14,344 nucleotides of DNA, taken from positions 1 to 14,344 of the forward strand of contig CALDSN010000210.1 of NCBI GenBank assembly GCA_937924555.1, in the 5' to 3' direction. Below, piece after piece: positions 7,517 to 14,287 of the stretch. How positions within the stretch are numbered: position 1 is the first letter of the stretch; each line of letters begins with the position of its first letter. This stretch comes from an uncultured bacterium (GTDB lineage: Bacteria > Cloacimonadota > Cloacimonadia > Cloacimonadales > Cloacimonadaceae). Under the pieces are notes generated by a model that ran no database searches, had not been told where the DNA came from, and was given only the letters and a program-made list of their open reading frames with translations. The position numbers were made by a program, and so were the translations under genes.

Positions 7517-7583
7517 AATTACGCTATCATTACGTACTTACTGCGCTCTTTGTCCGTAGTTAGTCCGTAGTGATAGCGTAATT
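7517..7583. repeat. 11-bp phased repeat cluster B forming a long hairpin
   Basis: AATTACGCTATCA (7517-7529) is the exact reverse complement of 7571-7583. Pairing continues inward to give arms of 22 nt (7517-7538 with 7562-7583), with one T-G and one T-C mismatch and a 23-nt loop. The same interval splits into six consecutive 11-bp units starting at 7518, 7529, 7540, 7551, 7562 and 7573. Every unit has CG at positions 5-6 and T at position 10. The first unit, ATTACGCTATC, is close to the ATTACCTAATC units of cluster A, so both belong to one repeat family. Confidence 0.78.
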
Positions 7584-7624
7584 GCAATTAGGGGAGTAAA
7601 GAGCAGAAATGGTTGTTTAAAGTA

Positions 7625-7649
7625 AAAGCGGGAGCATAACTCCCGCTTT
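7625..7649 (-). terminator. Intrinsic terminator of the ribosomal protein operon
   Basis: A perfect 10-bp stem, AAAGCGGGAG (7625-7634) with CTCCCGCTTT (7640-7649), encloses a 5-nt loop. On the minus strand the stem is followed by a T-rich run (TTTTACTTT). It lies 22 bp downstream of the rplQ stop, as expected for the end of this long operon. Confidence 0.9.
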
Positions 7650-7671
7650 ATATGTATTGAATCAAGCGATA

Positions 7672-8079
7672 TTACTTGTTCAAGTCTTTAGCTTTGATAG
7701 CGTCTTTCTTGGGCTTGATTGTGGATTCTTCCACAAATTGGATAATCGCCATGGGGGCAGAATCACCTTTGCGGAAACCGGCTTTCAACACACGGGTATA
7801 ACCACCGTTGCGTCCCTGAAATGCAGGAGCGATTTCATCAAAGAGCTTCTTAACCAAGCTGCGGTCGCCCAGAACACTGTAAGCCAATCTTCTGGCGTGA
7901 ACGGTATTAGCCTTTCCATAAGTGATCACGCGTTCAACATGCCTTCTCATTTCTTTGGCTTTGGCAAGAGTAGTGTTTAGCTGACCGTGTTCCACCATAG
8001 ATTTGACGAGGTTTCTCATCATCAGGCGTCTGGCGTCCATTTCGCGTCCGAATTTTCTACCTTCAAGTCTGTGTCGCAT
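7672..8079 (-). CDS. rplQ: 50S ribosomal protein L17
   Basis: This is a 135-residue L17, a component of the large subunit near the exit-tunnel region. The family start MRHRLEGRKFGRE is intact, followed by the paired Arg-rich helices (RRLMMRNLVKSMVEHG, then AKEMRRHVERVITYGK) and the conserved NGGYTRVLKAGFRKGDSAPMA block (91-111). A short Lys-rich extension ends the protein, slightly longer than the minimal bacterial form. The start overlaps the end of rpoA by 17 bp in another frame, with AGAAGG upstream inside rpoA. It is the last gene of the operon. Confidence 0.97.
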   Translation of the reverse strand: MRHRLEGRKFGREMDARRLMMRNLVKSMVEHGQLNTTLAKAKEMRRHVERVITYGKANTVHARRLAYSVLGDRSLVKKLFDEIAPAFQGRNGGYTRVLKAGFRKGDSAPMAIIQFVEESTIKPKKDAIKAKDLNK

Positions 8080-9223
8080 TTTTTACCTTCTTTTTAGGGG
8101 CTGGAACGGGTTTGCGGGGAGTTGACGGAGTACCCAAATCAGAATCGTCATCATCCTCAAAAGAATCAGTAGCAACAGCTGACTTATCAGCTGCTGGGCT
8201 AAGCTTTTCTTCGGGAGGAAGGACGCCACGGCTTCTGGCTTCTCTGATTTTACGGTAGATGCCTTCAACATCCATGCCTAATTCCAGATCATATTTCTTA
8301 AGTTTTTGCATGATTTCTTCGAGGGATTTCTTACCGAAGTTGCGGAACTTCAGCATTTCAGCCTCGGATTTTGATACAAGTTCGCCAATAGTTTCAATCT
8401 TAGCACCGGAGAGGCAGTTTGCGGCACGAACGGTTAGTTCAATTTCGCGAACACTCATGCGAAGGATACGCTCCTTCTCTTCCAAATCCGGATCAAGTTC
8501 GATATCGCGTATGTACTCCGGTTCTGTTTCGAACTGGGATATCTTGGCTGCCATGTCTTTCACAATCTTGGCTGCCAGGAACAGAGCAATCTTTGGCTCA
8601 ATTGCCCCGTTGGAATGGATTTCCAGCACCAGGCGGTCGAAGTTCATTCTCTCTTTCACTCTTTGATGGGTAACGCTAAAGTTGACCTTCAATATGGGTG
8701 AGTAAATAGAGTCTATCGGGATGAAACCTACCGGTTTACCTTCGGGGTTTTGGCGGTCAGAGGAAACATAGCCCCTGCCGATACCGACAATCATCTCAAT
8801 CTTGAAATCTATATCTTCCACAACTTCGAGGAGATACAGGTCTTTGTTTACGATTTTTATGCTGGCGTTTTCTTGAATCAAAGATGCCGTAATCACGCCC
8901 TTACCCTTATGCTCAAGAACAATGGGGACTTCCTCAACCGAGGAGGACATAATTACCAGCTGTTTAATTCTCAAAATCAGATCAATGTAATCTGAGTTAG
9001 TTCCGGGAATAGGCAGGAATTCGTGATGAAGTCCCTCTATGCGCACGAAACGAACCGCAGCACCCTGTATGGAGGAGAGGAGAACTCTTCGCAATGTATT
9101 GCCAAGGGTTGTTCCAAATCCAGGTTCCAGGGGACCGATTTCGAACTTGCCGAAGTTGCGGGAATAGGTAGCCTTGTCGTATTCGACATTCTCCGGCATC
9201 TGTAAAGGTTCAAGATACATCAT
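8063..9223 (-). CDS. rpoA: DNA-directed RNA polymerase subunit alpha, with long C-terminal tail
   Basis: RNA polymerase alpha, 386 residues from the first of two adjacent ATGs (9223; the second, 9220, is equally possible). AAGGAG sits 5-8 nt upstream; starts further upstream would run deep into rpsD and add a non-homologous leader. The N-terminal dimerisation domain (about 1-235) has the conserved GKFEIGPLEPGFGTTLGNTL, RRVLLSS and VGIGRGY motifs. The alpha-CTD (about 255-315) has ELTVRAANCL, with Arg266 and Asn269 matching the E. coli DNA-contacting Arg265 and Asn268, and FGKKSLEEI. Residues of about 320-386 form an unusual tail: a helical GIYRKIREARSRG segment, a Ser/Ala linker, an acidic EDDDDSD cluster (356-362), then a Pro/Lys-rich end. 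Typical bacterial alpha subunits are about 310-340 residues. The end overlaps rplQ by 17 bp. Confidence 0.95.
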   Translation of the reverse strand: MMYLEPLQMPENVEYDKATYSRNFGKFEIGPLEPGFGTTLGNTLRRVLLSSIQGAAVRFVRIEGLHHEFLPIPGTNSDYIDLILRIKQLVIMSSSVEEVPIVLEHKGKGVITASLIQENASIKIVNKDLYLLEVVEDIDFKIEMIVGIGRGYVSSDRQNPEGKPVGFIPIDSIYSPILKVNFSVTHQRVKERMNFDRLVLEIHSNGAIEPKIALFLAAKIVKDMAAKISQFETEPEYIRDIELDPDLEEKERILRMSVREIELTVRAANCLSGAKIETIGELVSKSEAEMLKFRNFGKKSLEEIMQKLKKYDLELGMDVEGIYRKIREARSRGVLPPEEKLSPAADKSAVATDSFEDDDDSDLGTPSTPRKPVPAPKKKVKNATQT

Positions 9224-9245
9224 AGCTGCTCCTTGCTGATGAGCA

Positions 9246-9863
9246 TTATTTAGAATAGAACTCAACGATGAGACGAAGGTCAACAGTGACCGGAATCTCG
9301 CTTGCTGCGGGAATTGCGTTGAATTGACCGCGGAAATTCTCTTTATCAACACTCAGCCATGAATAGGGCGAGCTTACTTCTGTTCTTTCAATTGCATCAA
9401 CGAGAAGCTTCATGCCTCTGCTCTTGGGTTTCACTTCGATGATGTCGCCTTCTTTCATTAACTGTGAAGGGATATCCACTTTCCTGCCATTGACCATGAA
9501 ATGGCCATGGGTTACGAATTGGCGTGCCTGCATGCGAGTCACGGCAAATCCCAGACGGTAAACTACATTGTCCAGACGGCGTTCCAGAAGTTGCATCAAA
9601 TTGTCACCGGTAACTCCGGAGGCTTTGGCAGCTTTCACAAAGTAGTTCTTGAACTGCTTTTCCATCAGGCAATAGGTAGTACGCAGTTTCTGCTTTTCCT
9701 TTAAGTGGATGCCATAATCACTGAGTTTACGGCGCATGTTCTTTCCATGTTGTCCGGGAGGGAACTTTCTCTTGCCAAGAATTCTGTCATACTTGGCTGT
9801 GCCGAAGATGTTTTCTCCGAATTTGCGGCACAATCTTGCTTTGGGTCCTGTATATCTCGCCAT
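9246..9863 (-). CDS. rpsD: 30S ribosomal protein S4
   Basis: This is a 205-residue S4, the 16S rRNA-binding primary assembly protein. The N-terminus MARYTGPKARLCRKFGENIF holds only one cysteine, so this is the zinc-free form. KFPPGQHGK (33-41) and LSDYG follow, then the S4 RNA-binding domain (about 98-160: RLDNVVYRLGFA, ARQFVTHGHFMVNGRKVDIPS). The ending IVEFYSK is typical. An AGGAGAGG site precedes the ATG, 11 bp after rpsK. In E. coli S4 represses the alpha operon through an mRNA pseudoknot; I cannot confirm such a structure here. Confidence 0.97.
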   Translation of the reverse strand: MARYTGPKARLCRKFGENIFGTAKYDRILGKRKFPPGQHGKNMRRKLSDYGIHLKEKQKLRTTYCLMEKQFKNYFVKAAKASGVTGDNLMQLLERRLDNVVYRLGFAVTRMQARQFVTHGHFMVNGRKVDIPSQLMKEGDIIEVKPKSRGMKLLVDAIERTEVSSPYSWLSVDKENFRGQFNAIPAASEIPVTVDLRLIVEFYSK

Positions 9864-9874
9864 TATTCCTCTCC

Positions 9875-10264
9875 TTATATCCTTCTGGTTTTGGGCGGAC
9901 GGCAGCCATTATGCGGAATGGGTGTTTCGTCTTTGATCATAGTAACTTTGATACCGGCTGCGTTTACCGCACGAATGGCAGATTCTCTACCACCACCGGG
10001 ACCTTTAACTATAACGCCAACTTTCTGAATTCCCATTTCCACCCCAAGCTTAGCCACTTCGGAAGCAGCCATTTGAGCGGCAAAAGGAGTACTCTTACGA
10101 GAGCCTTTATTACCAACCTTACCACCACTGGACCAAGCCAGAACATTGCCGGCTCTATCTGTTAGAGATACGATGGTATTATTGAAGCTGGAATGTACAA
10201 AGACTAATCCTTCATCAAAAGCGAGACGAACACGTTTCTTTTTTACTCTTGTTTTCTTAGCCAT
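9875..10264 (-). CDS. rpsK: 30S ribosomal protein S11
   Basis: This is a 129-residue S11 of the small-subunit platform, of usual length. The sequence shows VHSSFNNTIVSLTDRAGNVL, GNKGSRKSTPFAAQMAA, VKGPGGGRESAIRAV and the C-terminal DETPIPHNGCRPPKTRRI, all family signatures. The N-terminus is strongly basic (AKKTRVKKKRVR). The GGAG ribosome-binding site overlaps the rpsM stop and lies 6 nt before the ATG. Confidence 0.98.
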   Translation of the reverse strand: MAKKTRVKKKRVRLAFDEGLVFVHSSFNNTIVSLTDRAGNVLAWSSGGKVGNKGSRKSTPFAAQMAASEVAKLGVEMGIQKVGVIVKGPGGGRESAIRAVNAAGIKVTMIKDETPIPHNGCRPPKTRRI

Positions 10265-10273
10265 GATGAACTC

Positions 10274-10642
10274 CTATTTCTTCTTCTTGATAGCACTGCC
10301 GCGAGGACCCTTACGAGTTCTGGCATTGGTGTGGGTTCTTTGACCACGAACTGGCAAACCGCGTTTGTGACGCATACCACGGTAACAACCTATTTCCATC
10401 AGGCGTTTGATGTTCATGGCTACTTGAGTTCTGAGGCTACCTTCCACGACATAATCATTCTGGATGATTTCGCGTAGAATCTTTTCCTCGTCCAGGCTAA
10501 GATCAGATACTTTCTTCATTTCGTCGATATTAGCTTTTCTGCATATATCTTTGGCAAGGGTTCTACCGATACCATAGATATAGGTGAGACCTATAAAGAG
10601 TCTTTTAGTTCTTGGTAATTCAATACCTGCGATGTGTGCCAA
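10274..10642 (-). CDS. rpsM: 30S ribosomal protein S13 (TTG start)
   Basis: This is a 122-residue S13, a head protein contacting tRNA and forming bridges to the large subunit. The N-terminus AHIAGIELPRTKRLFIGLTYIYGIG and the basic tail YRGMRHKRGLPVRGQRTHTN with a final poly-Lys are diagnostic. The start codon is TTG, preceded by a full AGGAGG with 6-nt spacing. The homologous protein starts at exactly this residue and no ATG is nearby, so the TTG is well supported. Confidence 0.97.
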   Translation of the reverse strand: MAHIAGIELPRTKRLFIGLTYIYGIGRTLAKDICRKANIDEMKKVSDLSLDEEKILREIIQNDYVVEGSLRTQVAMNIKRLMEIGCYRGMRHKRGLPVRGQRTHTNARTRKGPRGSAIKKKK

Positions 10643-10653
10643 GTTTATCCTCC

Positions 10654-10770
10654 TTAACCCTGTCTTTGCTTATGTTTGGGGTTAGAGCTGCAGATAACAC
10701 GGATAACGCCATAGCGTTTGATTATTCTACAATCTTTACAGATGACTTTAACGGAAGCTTTCACTTTCAT
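10654..10770 (-). CDS. rpmJ: 50S ribosomal protein L36, zinc-binding form
   Basis: This is a 38-residue L36. MKVKASVKVICKDCRIIKRY opens the protein; Cys11, Cys14, Cys27 and His33 give the zinc-ribbon CCCH set of the C+ form. The ATG at 10770 is preceded by AAGGAG with good spacing. The frame stays open upstream to 10869, but that part has no homology to L36. Its place between infA and rpsM is the standard one. Confidence 0.97.
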   Translation of the reverse strand: MKVKASVKVICKDCRIIKRYGVIRVICSSNPKHKQRQG

Positions 10771-10784
10771 TGTTATCTCCTTGC

Positions 10785-10796
10785 AACAAGCTTGTT
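10785..10796. repeat. 12-bp palindrome in the infA-rpmJ gap
   Basis: AACAAGCTTGTT is a perfect palindrome in the 43-bp spacer, just upstream of the rpmJ ribosome-binding site. It could form only a short hairpin with a 4-nt loop. The spacer is the longest among the genes of this operon. Function unknown; it may be chance. Confidence 0.35.
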
Positions 10797-10813
10797 CAGC
10801 ATTTTTGCAATCT

Positions 10814-11032
10814 TTATTTATAACGGTATGTAATTCTTCCACGAGAGAGGTCGTAGGGAGATAGCTCAACCTTGACCTTATCCCCGGGAAGGATTCTGAT
10901 ATAATTCATACGCATTTTACCGGATGAATGAGCCAATATCTCATGACCGTTTTCCAGTTCAACACGGAAAGTTGTGTTAGGAAGAGCTTCGGTAACGATT
11001 CCTTCCACTTCAATAACGCCGGATTTACTCAT
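10814..11032 (-). CDS. infA: Translation initiation factor IF-1
   Basis: This is a 72-residue single OB-fold protein, exactly the usual length, that binds the 30S A site during initiation. Visible signatures are IEVEGIVTEALPNTTFRVEL, GHEILAHSSGKMRMNYIRIL, PGDKVKVELSPYDLSRGRIT and the terminal YRYK. The ATG overlaps the map stop by one base (TAATG), with GAGGAG 8 nt upstream inside map. Confidence 0.98.
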   Translation of the reverse strand: MSKSGVIEVEGIVTEALPNTTFRVELENGHEILAHSSGKMRMNYIRILPGDKVKVELSPYDLSRGRITYRYK

Positions 11033-11802
11033 TAATACGACTCCTCAGCAATCGTTAATATCTCGGGTTCGCCGTCAGTAACAAGGATGGTATGTTCAAA
11101 GTGTGCAGATAGAGAATCATCTGCCACATGGAACTCCCAACCCTTTTCTTTCACTCTGTTGGTGCCAATATTTACCATGGGTTCAATGGCAAGTGTCATC
11201 CCTGCCGCTAACCGTGGTCCCCTTCCCTCAAATCCCGAATTGGGAATCTGCGGGTCTTCGTGCAAGTTTCTCCCGATCCCGTGACCGGTGAGATTATCTG
11301 CAACAAAGTAGCCATTAGCTTTTACGAATTCGCCGATGGCATGGGAAATATCGCCTATTCGGTTGCCTGCTTTAGCTTTGGCAATACCGCGGTTTAGAGA
11401 CTCCAGAGTAACCTCAAGTAATCTATCAGCTACAGGGGAAACATTCCCAACCTTATAAGTTCGGGCTGTATCTCCATGAAAGCCATCAAGCTCTACACCA
11501 ACATCGATACCAATTATATCTCCTTCAGTAAGTTTCAATTCGCGCCTGGGAATACCATGCACGATTGCGGAGTTCACAGAGGCACAGATAGAGCCCGGGA
11601 AAGGTTTCAGCCCGGGAATCTGGTAACCCTTGAAAGAGGGTTTACCTCCGCGACTACGGATGAAGTCCTCGGCATATTCATCCAGTTCCAGAGTGCTAAC
11701 CCCGGGACGGATCATAGATTCCAAGGAATCCAGCAAGCTGCCAAGTATTTGGCAACTCTTCCGCATTTTCGCTATTTCCGAAGGTGATTTAATGAATATC
11801 AT
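11032..11802 (-). CDS. map: Type I methionine aminopeptidase
   Basis: This 256-residue enzyme removes the initiator Met from nascent proteins. The pita-bread fold has all five metal ligands: Asp100 (GIDVG), Asp111 (HGDTART), His174 (TGHGIG), Glu207 (AIEPM) and Glu236 (FEHTI). His82 (VHGIP) is the substrate-binding histidine. There is no N-terminal zinc finger or SH3-binding extension. The ATG lies 2 nt after the secY stop with no clear Shine-Dalgarno, suggesting coupling to secY translation. adk, often found between secY and map, is absent. Confidence 0.97.
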   Translation of the reverse strand: MIFIKSPSEIAKMRKSCQILGSLLDSLESMIRPGVSTLELDEYAEDFIRSRGGKPSFKGYQIPGLKPFPGSICASVNSAIVHGIPRRELKLTEGDIIGIDVGVELDGFHGDTARTYKVGNVSPVADRLLEVTLESLNRGIAKAKAGNRIGDISHAIGEFVKANGYFVADNLTGHGIGRNLHEDPQIPNSGFEGRGPRLAAGMTLAIEPMVNIGTNRVKEKGWEFHVADDSLSAHFEHTILVTDGEPEILTIAEESY

Positions 11803-11804
11803 AT

Positions 11805-13118
11805 TTAGCTAGAGCGACCGCGAAGTTTACCCTTTTTCATGAAGCCATCATAATGGCGCATAACAAGGTGAGATTCGATTTGTTGCAGAGTATCCAAGGC
11901 AACACCAACTACGATAATTAAACCCGTTCCTCCAAAGTAAAATGGGAGGTCAAAGCGATGGCTCATAATCTCGGGAAGTAACGCAACAAAAGCAAAGAAT
12001 ATTGCTCCGGGAAGCGTGATACGAACGAGGACACTGTTGATGTACTCAGCAGTTTTCTTACCTGGCTTCTTGCCGGGGATATGTCCACCGTATTTCACCA
12101 TATTTTCAGCCATTTCTGTGGGGTTTAACACAATTGCAGTGTAGAAGTAGGCAAAGAAAATAATGAAGGCTACATATAGTACCGTATAGAGCAAGGCACC
12201 CGGAGATAACCAACGCTGCAAAGTTGTCCAGAATCCACCACTGCGACCAAAGAATGCTGCAATTGTGGCAGGAAACATAAGGATACTTTGGGCAAAGATA
12301 ATCGGTATCACACCGGCGGTGTTAACTCTTAAGGGAATATATGTGCTCTGTCCACCATAAACTCTACGGCCGACTATTCTTTTTGCATACTGAACAGGAA
12401 TCTTGCGGATGGCTTCGGTAACAAAGATCACAGCAGCAGTAACCACAAGCATCAGGATGACAGCGGCTACGGCTTTCCAAGCATAACTGGGCTCTGAGCC
12501 AATCTTCTGGAACATGCGAATGAATCCCTCAGGATATCTTGCGATGATACCCGCGAAAATGATGAGGGATATTCCGTTACCAATTCCACGCTCGGTGATT
12601 TGTTCACCAATCCACATAACTATCATAGTTCCGGTAATCAGGGTTATTATACCGGTTACATGAAACAGCACACCGGGATTGGGGACCACGCCACCAGAGA
12701 GGTTGGTTAACCACATTGTAATGGTAACAGCATTAAAAGCTGCTAAACCAACGGTTCCATATCTGGTGATCTGGTTCAGTTTCTTTTGCCCATCGGCACC
12801 TTCTTTGCGAAGCTTTTCGAAGTAAGGAATGATACTTCCCAAAAGTTGAATCACGATGGATGCCGTGATGTAGGGCATAATTCCCAGTGCAAACACTGAC
12901 GCACGCTCAAAGTTACCACCCACAAAGAGATCAAGAAGACCAAACAGGGTGTTTCCGCCCTGTTTGGCACCTTCAAAGAAAGCTCTTAATGATGAGGCAT
13001 CTACCCCAGGGATCGGCACGAAGCTACCCATGCGGTATAACACTAAGAAGAGTGCGGTAAATAATATCTTCTTCTTCAAGTCCGGAATCCGGAACATGTT
13101 GCTCATCGTCTTGAACAA
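11805..13118 (-). CDS. secY: Protein translocase subunit SecY (TTG start)
   Basis: This is the 437-residue channel subunit of the Sec translocon, with ten predicted transmembrane segments. MFKTMSNMFRIPDLKKKILF closely follows the Bacillus-type N-terminus. GIMPYITASIVIQLL (79-93) and GEQITERGIGNGISLIIFAG (171-190) are the two SecY signature motifs; KRIVGRRVYGG lies in the large cytoplasmic loop. The start codon is TTG, with GGAGG 9 nt upstream inside rplO; a downstream ATG (residue 5) would leave that site about 21 nt away and lose conserved residues. It is translated from the spc operon, one base after the rplO stop. Confidence 0.96.
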   Translation of the reverse strand: MFKTMSNMFRIPDLKKKILFTALFLVLYRMGSFVPIPGVDASSLRAFFEGAKQGGNTLFGLLDLFVGGNFERASVFALGIMPYITASIVIQLLGSIIPYFEKLRKEGADGQKKLNQITRYGTVGLAAFNAVTITMWLTNLSGGVVPNPGVLFHVTGIITLITGTMIVMWIGEQITERGIGNGISLIIFAGIIARYPEGFIRMFQKIGSEPSYAWKAVAAVILMLVVTAAVIFVTEAIRKIPVQYAKRIVGRRVYGGQSTYIPLRVNTAGVIPIIFAQSILMFPATIAAFFGRSGGFWTTLQRWLSPGALLYTVLYVAFIIFFAYFYTAIVLNPTEMAENMVKYGGHIPGKKPGKKTAEYINSVLVRITLPGAIFFAFVALLPEIMSHRFDLPFYFGGTGLIIVVGVALDTLQQIESHLVMRHYDGFMKKGKLRGRSS

Positions 13119-13119
13119 G

Positions 13120-13575
13120 TTACACTACCTCCGCCTTGCCACCGCATTTCTCAATAACTTCTTTAGCTTTCTTGGAGAAAGCATTAGCTTTGATCGTAAC
13201 GGCTTTGGTGAATTCTACCTGGACGCTGGCGAGCACCTTCACCGGAGCATGGGATTTCTTTCCCTTGGAAGGGATAAGACCCATCTTCTCCATGATGGCG
13301 ACATCGAACTCGGTCTCTTCCAAATCTTGTAAGCGACTAAGGTTGATTGCTCTGTAACCGACACGGAAGATATTCTTGAATCCGCGTTTGGGCAAACGAC
13401 GGTGGATGGGCATTTGACCACCTTCGAAGGCAGGCGATACATTACCACCGGCACGAGCTTTTTTACCTTTGTGACCACGCCCGGCTTGATGACCGGTGCC
13501 TGATCCCTGTCCCTTACCGAGACGCTTCTTGTTTTTTCTTCCGGCAGGTTTTCCAAGATTAGATAAAGTTAACAT
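13120..13575 (-). CDS. rplO: 50S ribosomal protein L15
   Basis: This is a 151-residue L15. The Gly-rich basic N-terminal extension is intact (LSNLGKPAGRKNKKRLGKGQ, then GSGTGHQAGRGHKGKKARAGG). FEGGQMPIHRRLPKRGF (50-66) and the terminal L15/L18e-fold segment (KVLASVQVEFTKAVTIKANAFS, then CGGKAEVV) follow. It binds 23S rRNA and is needed late in assembly. GGGAGAA precedes the ATG just after rpmD. Confidence 0.97.
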   Translation of the reverse strand: MLTLSNLGKPAGRKNKKRLGKGQGSGTGHQAGRGHKGKKARAGGNVSPAFEGGQMPIHRRLPKRGFKNIFRVGYRAINLSRLQDLEETEFDVAIMEKMGLIPSKGKKSHAPVKVLASVQVEFTKAVTIKANAFSKKAKEVIEKCGGKAEVV

Positions 13576-13577
13576 CT

Positions 13578-13763
13578 CTATTCTCCCTGCACTTCTTCTA
13601 CTTTAAGAAGATAACCAACCTTGTTGATCATCCCTCTGATGGAAGGGCTATCATCATGAATGCGGCTCTTGCCGATTCTTCCCAGACCAAGGGACTCGAT
13701 AACCAGTTTGTGGTCTTCAATACGATTTATTGTGCTGCGGATTTGGGTAACTTTTAGCTTCAT
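13578..13763 (-). CDS. rpmD: 50S ribosomal protein L30
   Basis: This is a 61-residue L30 of usual bacterial size. KVTQIRSTINR (4-14), LGLGRIGKSRIHDDSPSIRG (25-44) and a final YLLKVEEV strand match the family. The ATG overlaps the rpsE TGA in an ATGA junction; GGAGGAG sits 2 nt before the ATG. Confidence 0.95.
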   Translation of the reverse strand: MKLKVTQIRSTINRIEDHKLVIESLGLGRIGKSRIHDDSPSIRGMINKVGYLLKVEEVQGE

Positions 13764-14278
13764 TTCTCCTCCTGCCCGGTGATCTGAGCTATAGTCTTGT
13801 TGCGCAGACGAGCAATGTCGGAAAGTGTGCGCATGGCTTTTAAGCCATTGACGGTAGCTTTAACCACATTTGTGGGAGTGTTTGAGCCAAGGGATTTACA
13901 GAGTATATTTTCGATTCCAGCAGCTTCAAAGATGGCACGAGTTGTACCACCGGCAATGACTCCTGTACCTGCAGAAGCGGGTTTAATCATTACTCTGGAT
14001 GCGCCAAAACGAGCTACTATCTCATGGGGGACAGTACCTTTCACAATGGGAACTCTGAACATACTCTTCATGGCTTTTTCTTTTGCTTTGCGGATGGCAT
14101 CAACAATTTCATTTGCCTTGCCGCTGCCAACACCAACATTACCTTTACGGTCGCCAACCACCACGATAGCGGAGAAACTGAAGTTTCTACCACCCTTCAC
14201 GACTTTGGCAACACGCTTGGTCTCTACTATCTTCTCTACTAATTTATCTTCTTCGGGAATGTGTTGTTCGTAATTCAA
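13760..14278 (-). CDS. rpsE: 30S ribosomal protein S5 (TTG start)
   Basis: This is a 172-residue S5, involved in mRNA unwinding and decoding accuracy. The N-terminal double-stranded-RNA-binding-like domain (about 12-78) has RVAKVVKGGRNFSFSAIVVV and GDRKGNVGVGSGKA. The C-terminal domain (about 85-160) has VPHEIVARFGASRVMIKPAS, GTGVIAGG and GSNTPTNVVKATVNGL. The start codon is TTG at 14278, just after GGAGG that follows the rplR stop. No ATG occurs before the conserved domain, so TTG is the only sensible start. Confidence 0.96.
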   Translation of the reverse strand: MNYEQHIPEEDKLVEKIVETKRVAKVVKGGRNFSFSAIVVVGDRKGNVGVGSGKANEIVDAIRKAKEKAMKSMFRVPIVKGTVPHEIVARFGASRVMIKPASAGTGVIAGGTTRAIFEAAGIENILCKSLGSNTPTNVVKATVNGLKAMRTLSDIARLRNKTIAQITGQEEK

Positions 14279-14287
14279 GCTTCCTCC

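Larger units (their letters stand above)
7233..7671. other. 439-bp non-coding gap between rplQ and the T9SS-protein gene
   Basis: No credible gene is present. Following minus-strand transcription, the gap holds the rplQ terminator (7625-7649), a dense element of 11-bp direct and inverted repeats (about 7409-7592), then a stretch of about 180 bp with a candidate promoter and the ribosome-binding site of the downstream gene (7233-7330). The parts are listed separately. Confidence 0.8.

Noticed and set aside
7428..7583. Repeat clusters as a CRISPR array
   Set aside because: Units are 11 bp, contiguous with no unique spacers, partly inverted, and no cas genes are present.
7233..7671. Insertion sequence or MITE remnant with target-site duplication
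   Set aside because: No transposase fragment and no convincing flanking direct duplication; the inverted repeats are internal and built from short units.
8259..8666. 135-codon open frame antisense to rpoA, Ser/Arg-rich
   Set aside because: It is a shadow of a highly conserved gene; no start signal or recognisable domain.
9224..9352. Longer rpoA reading from an in-frame ATG at 9352, giving 429 residues
   Set aside because: It would overlap rpsD by over 100 bp and add 43 residues with no resemblance to alpha; a good ribosome-binding site lies just before 9223.
10771..10869. Longer L36 reading from 10869
   Set aside because: The extra 33 residues overlap infA and have no L36 character; the ATG at 10770 has its own ribosome-binding site and matches the family start.
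13797..14273. 158-codon open frame antisense to rpsE
   Set aside because: It mirrors the S5 codons and has no independent support.
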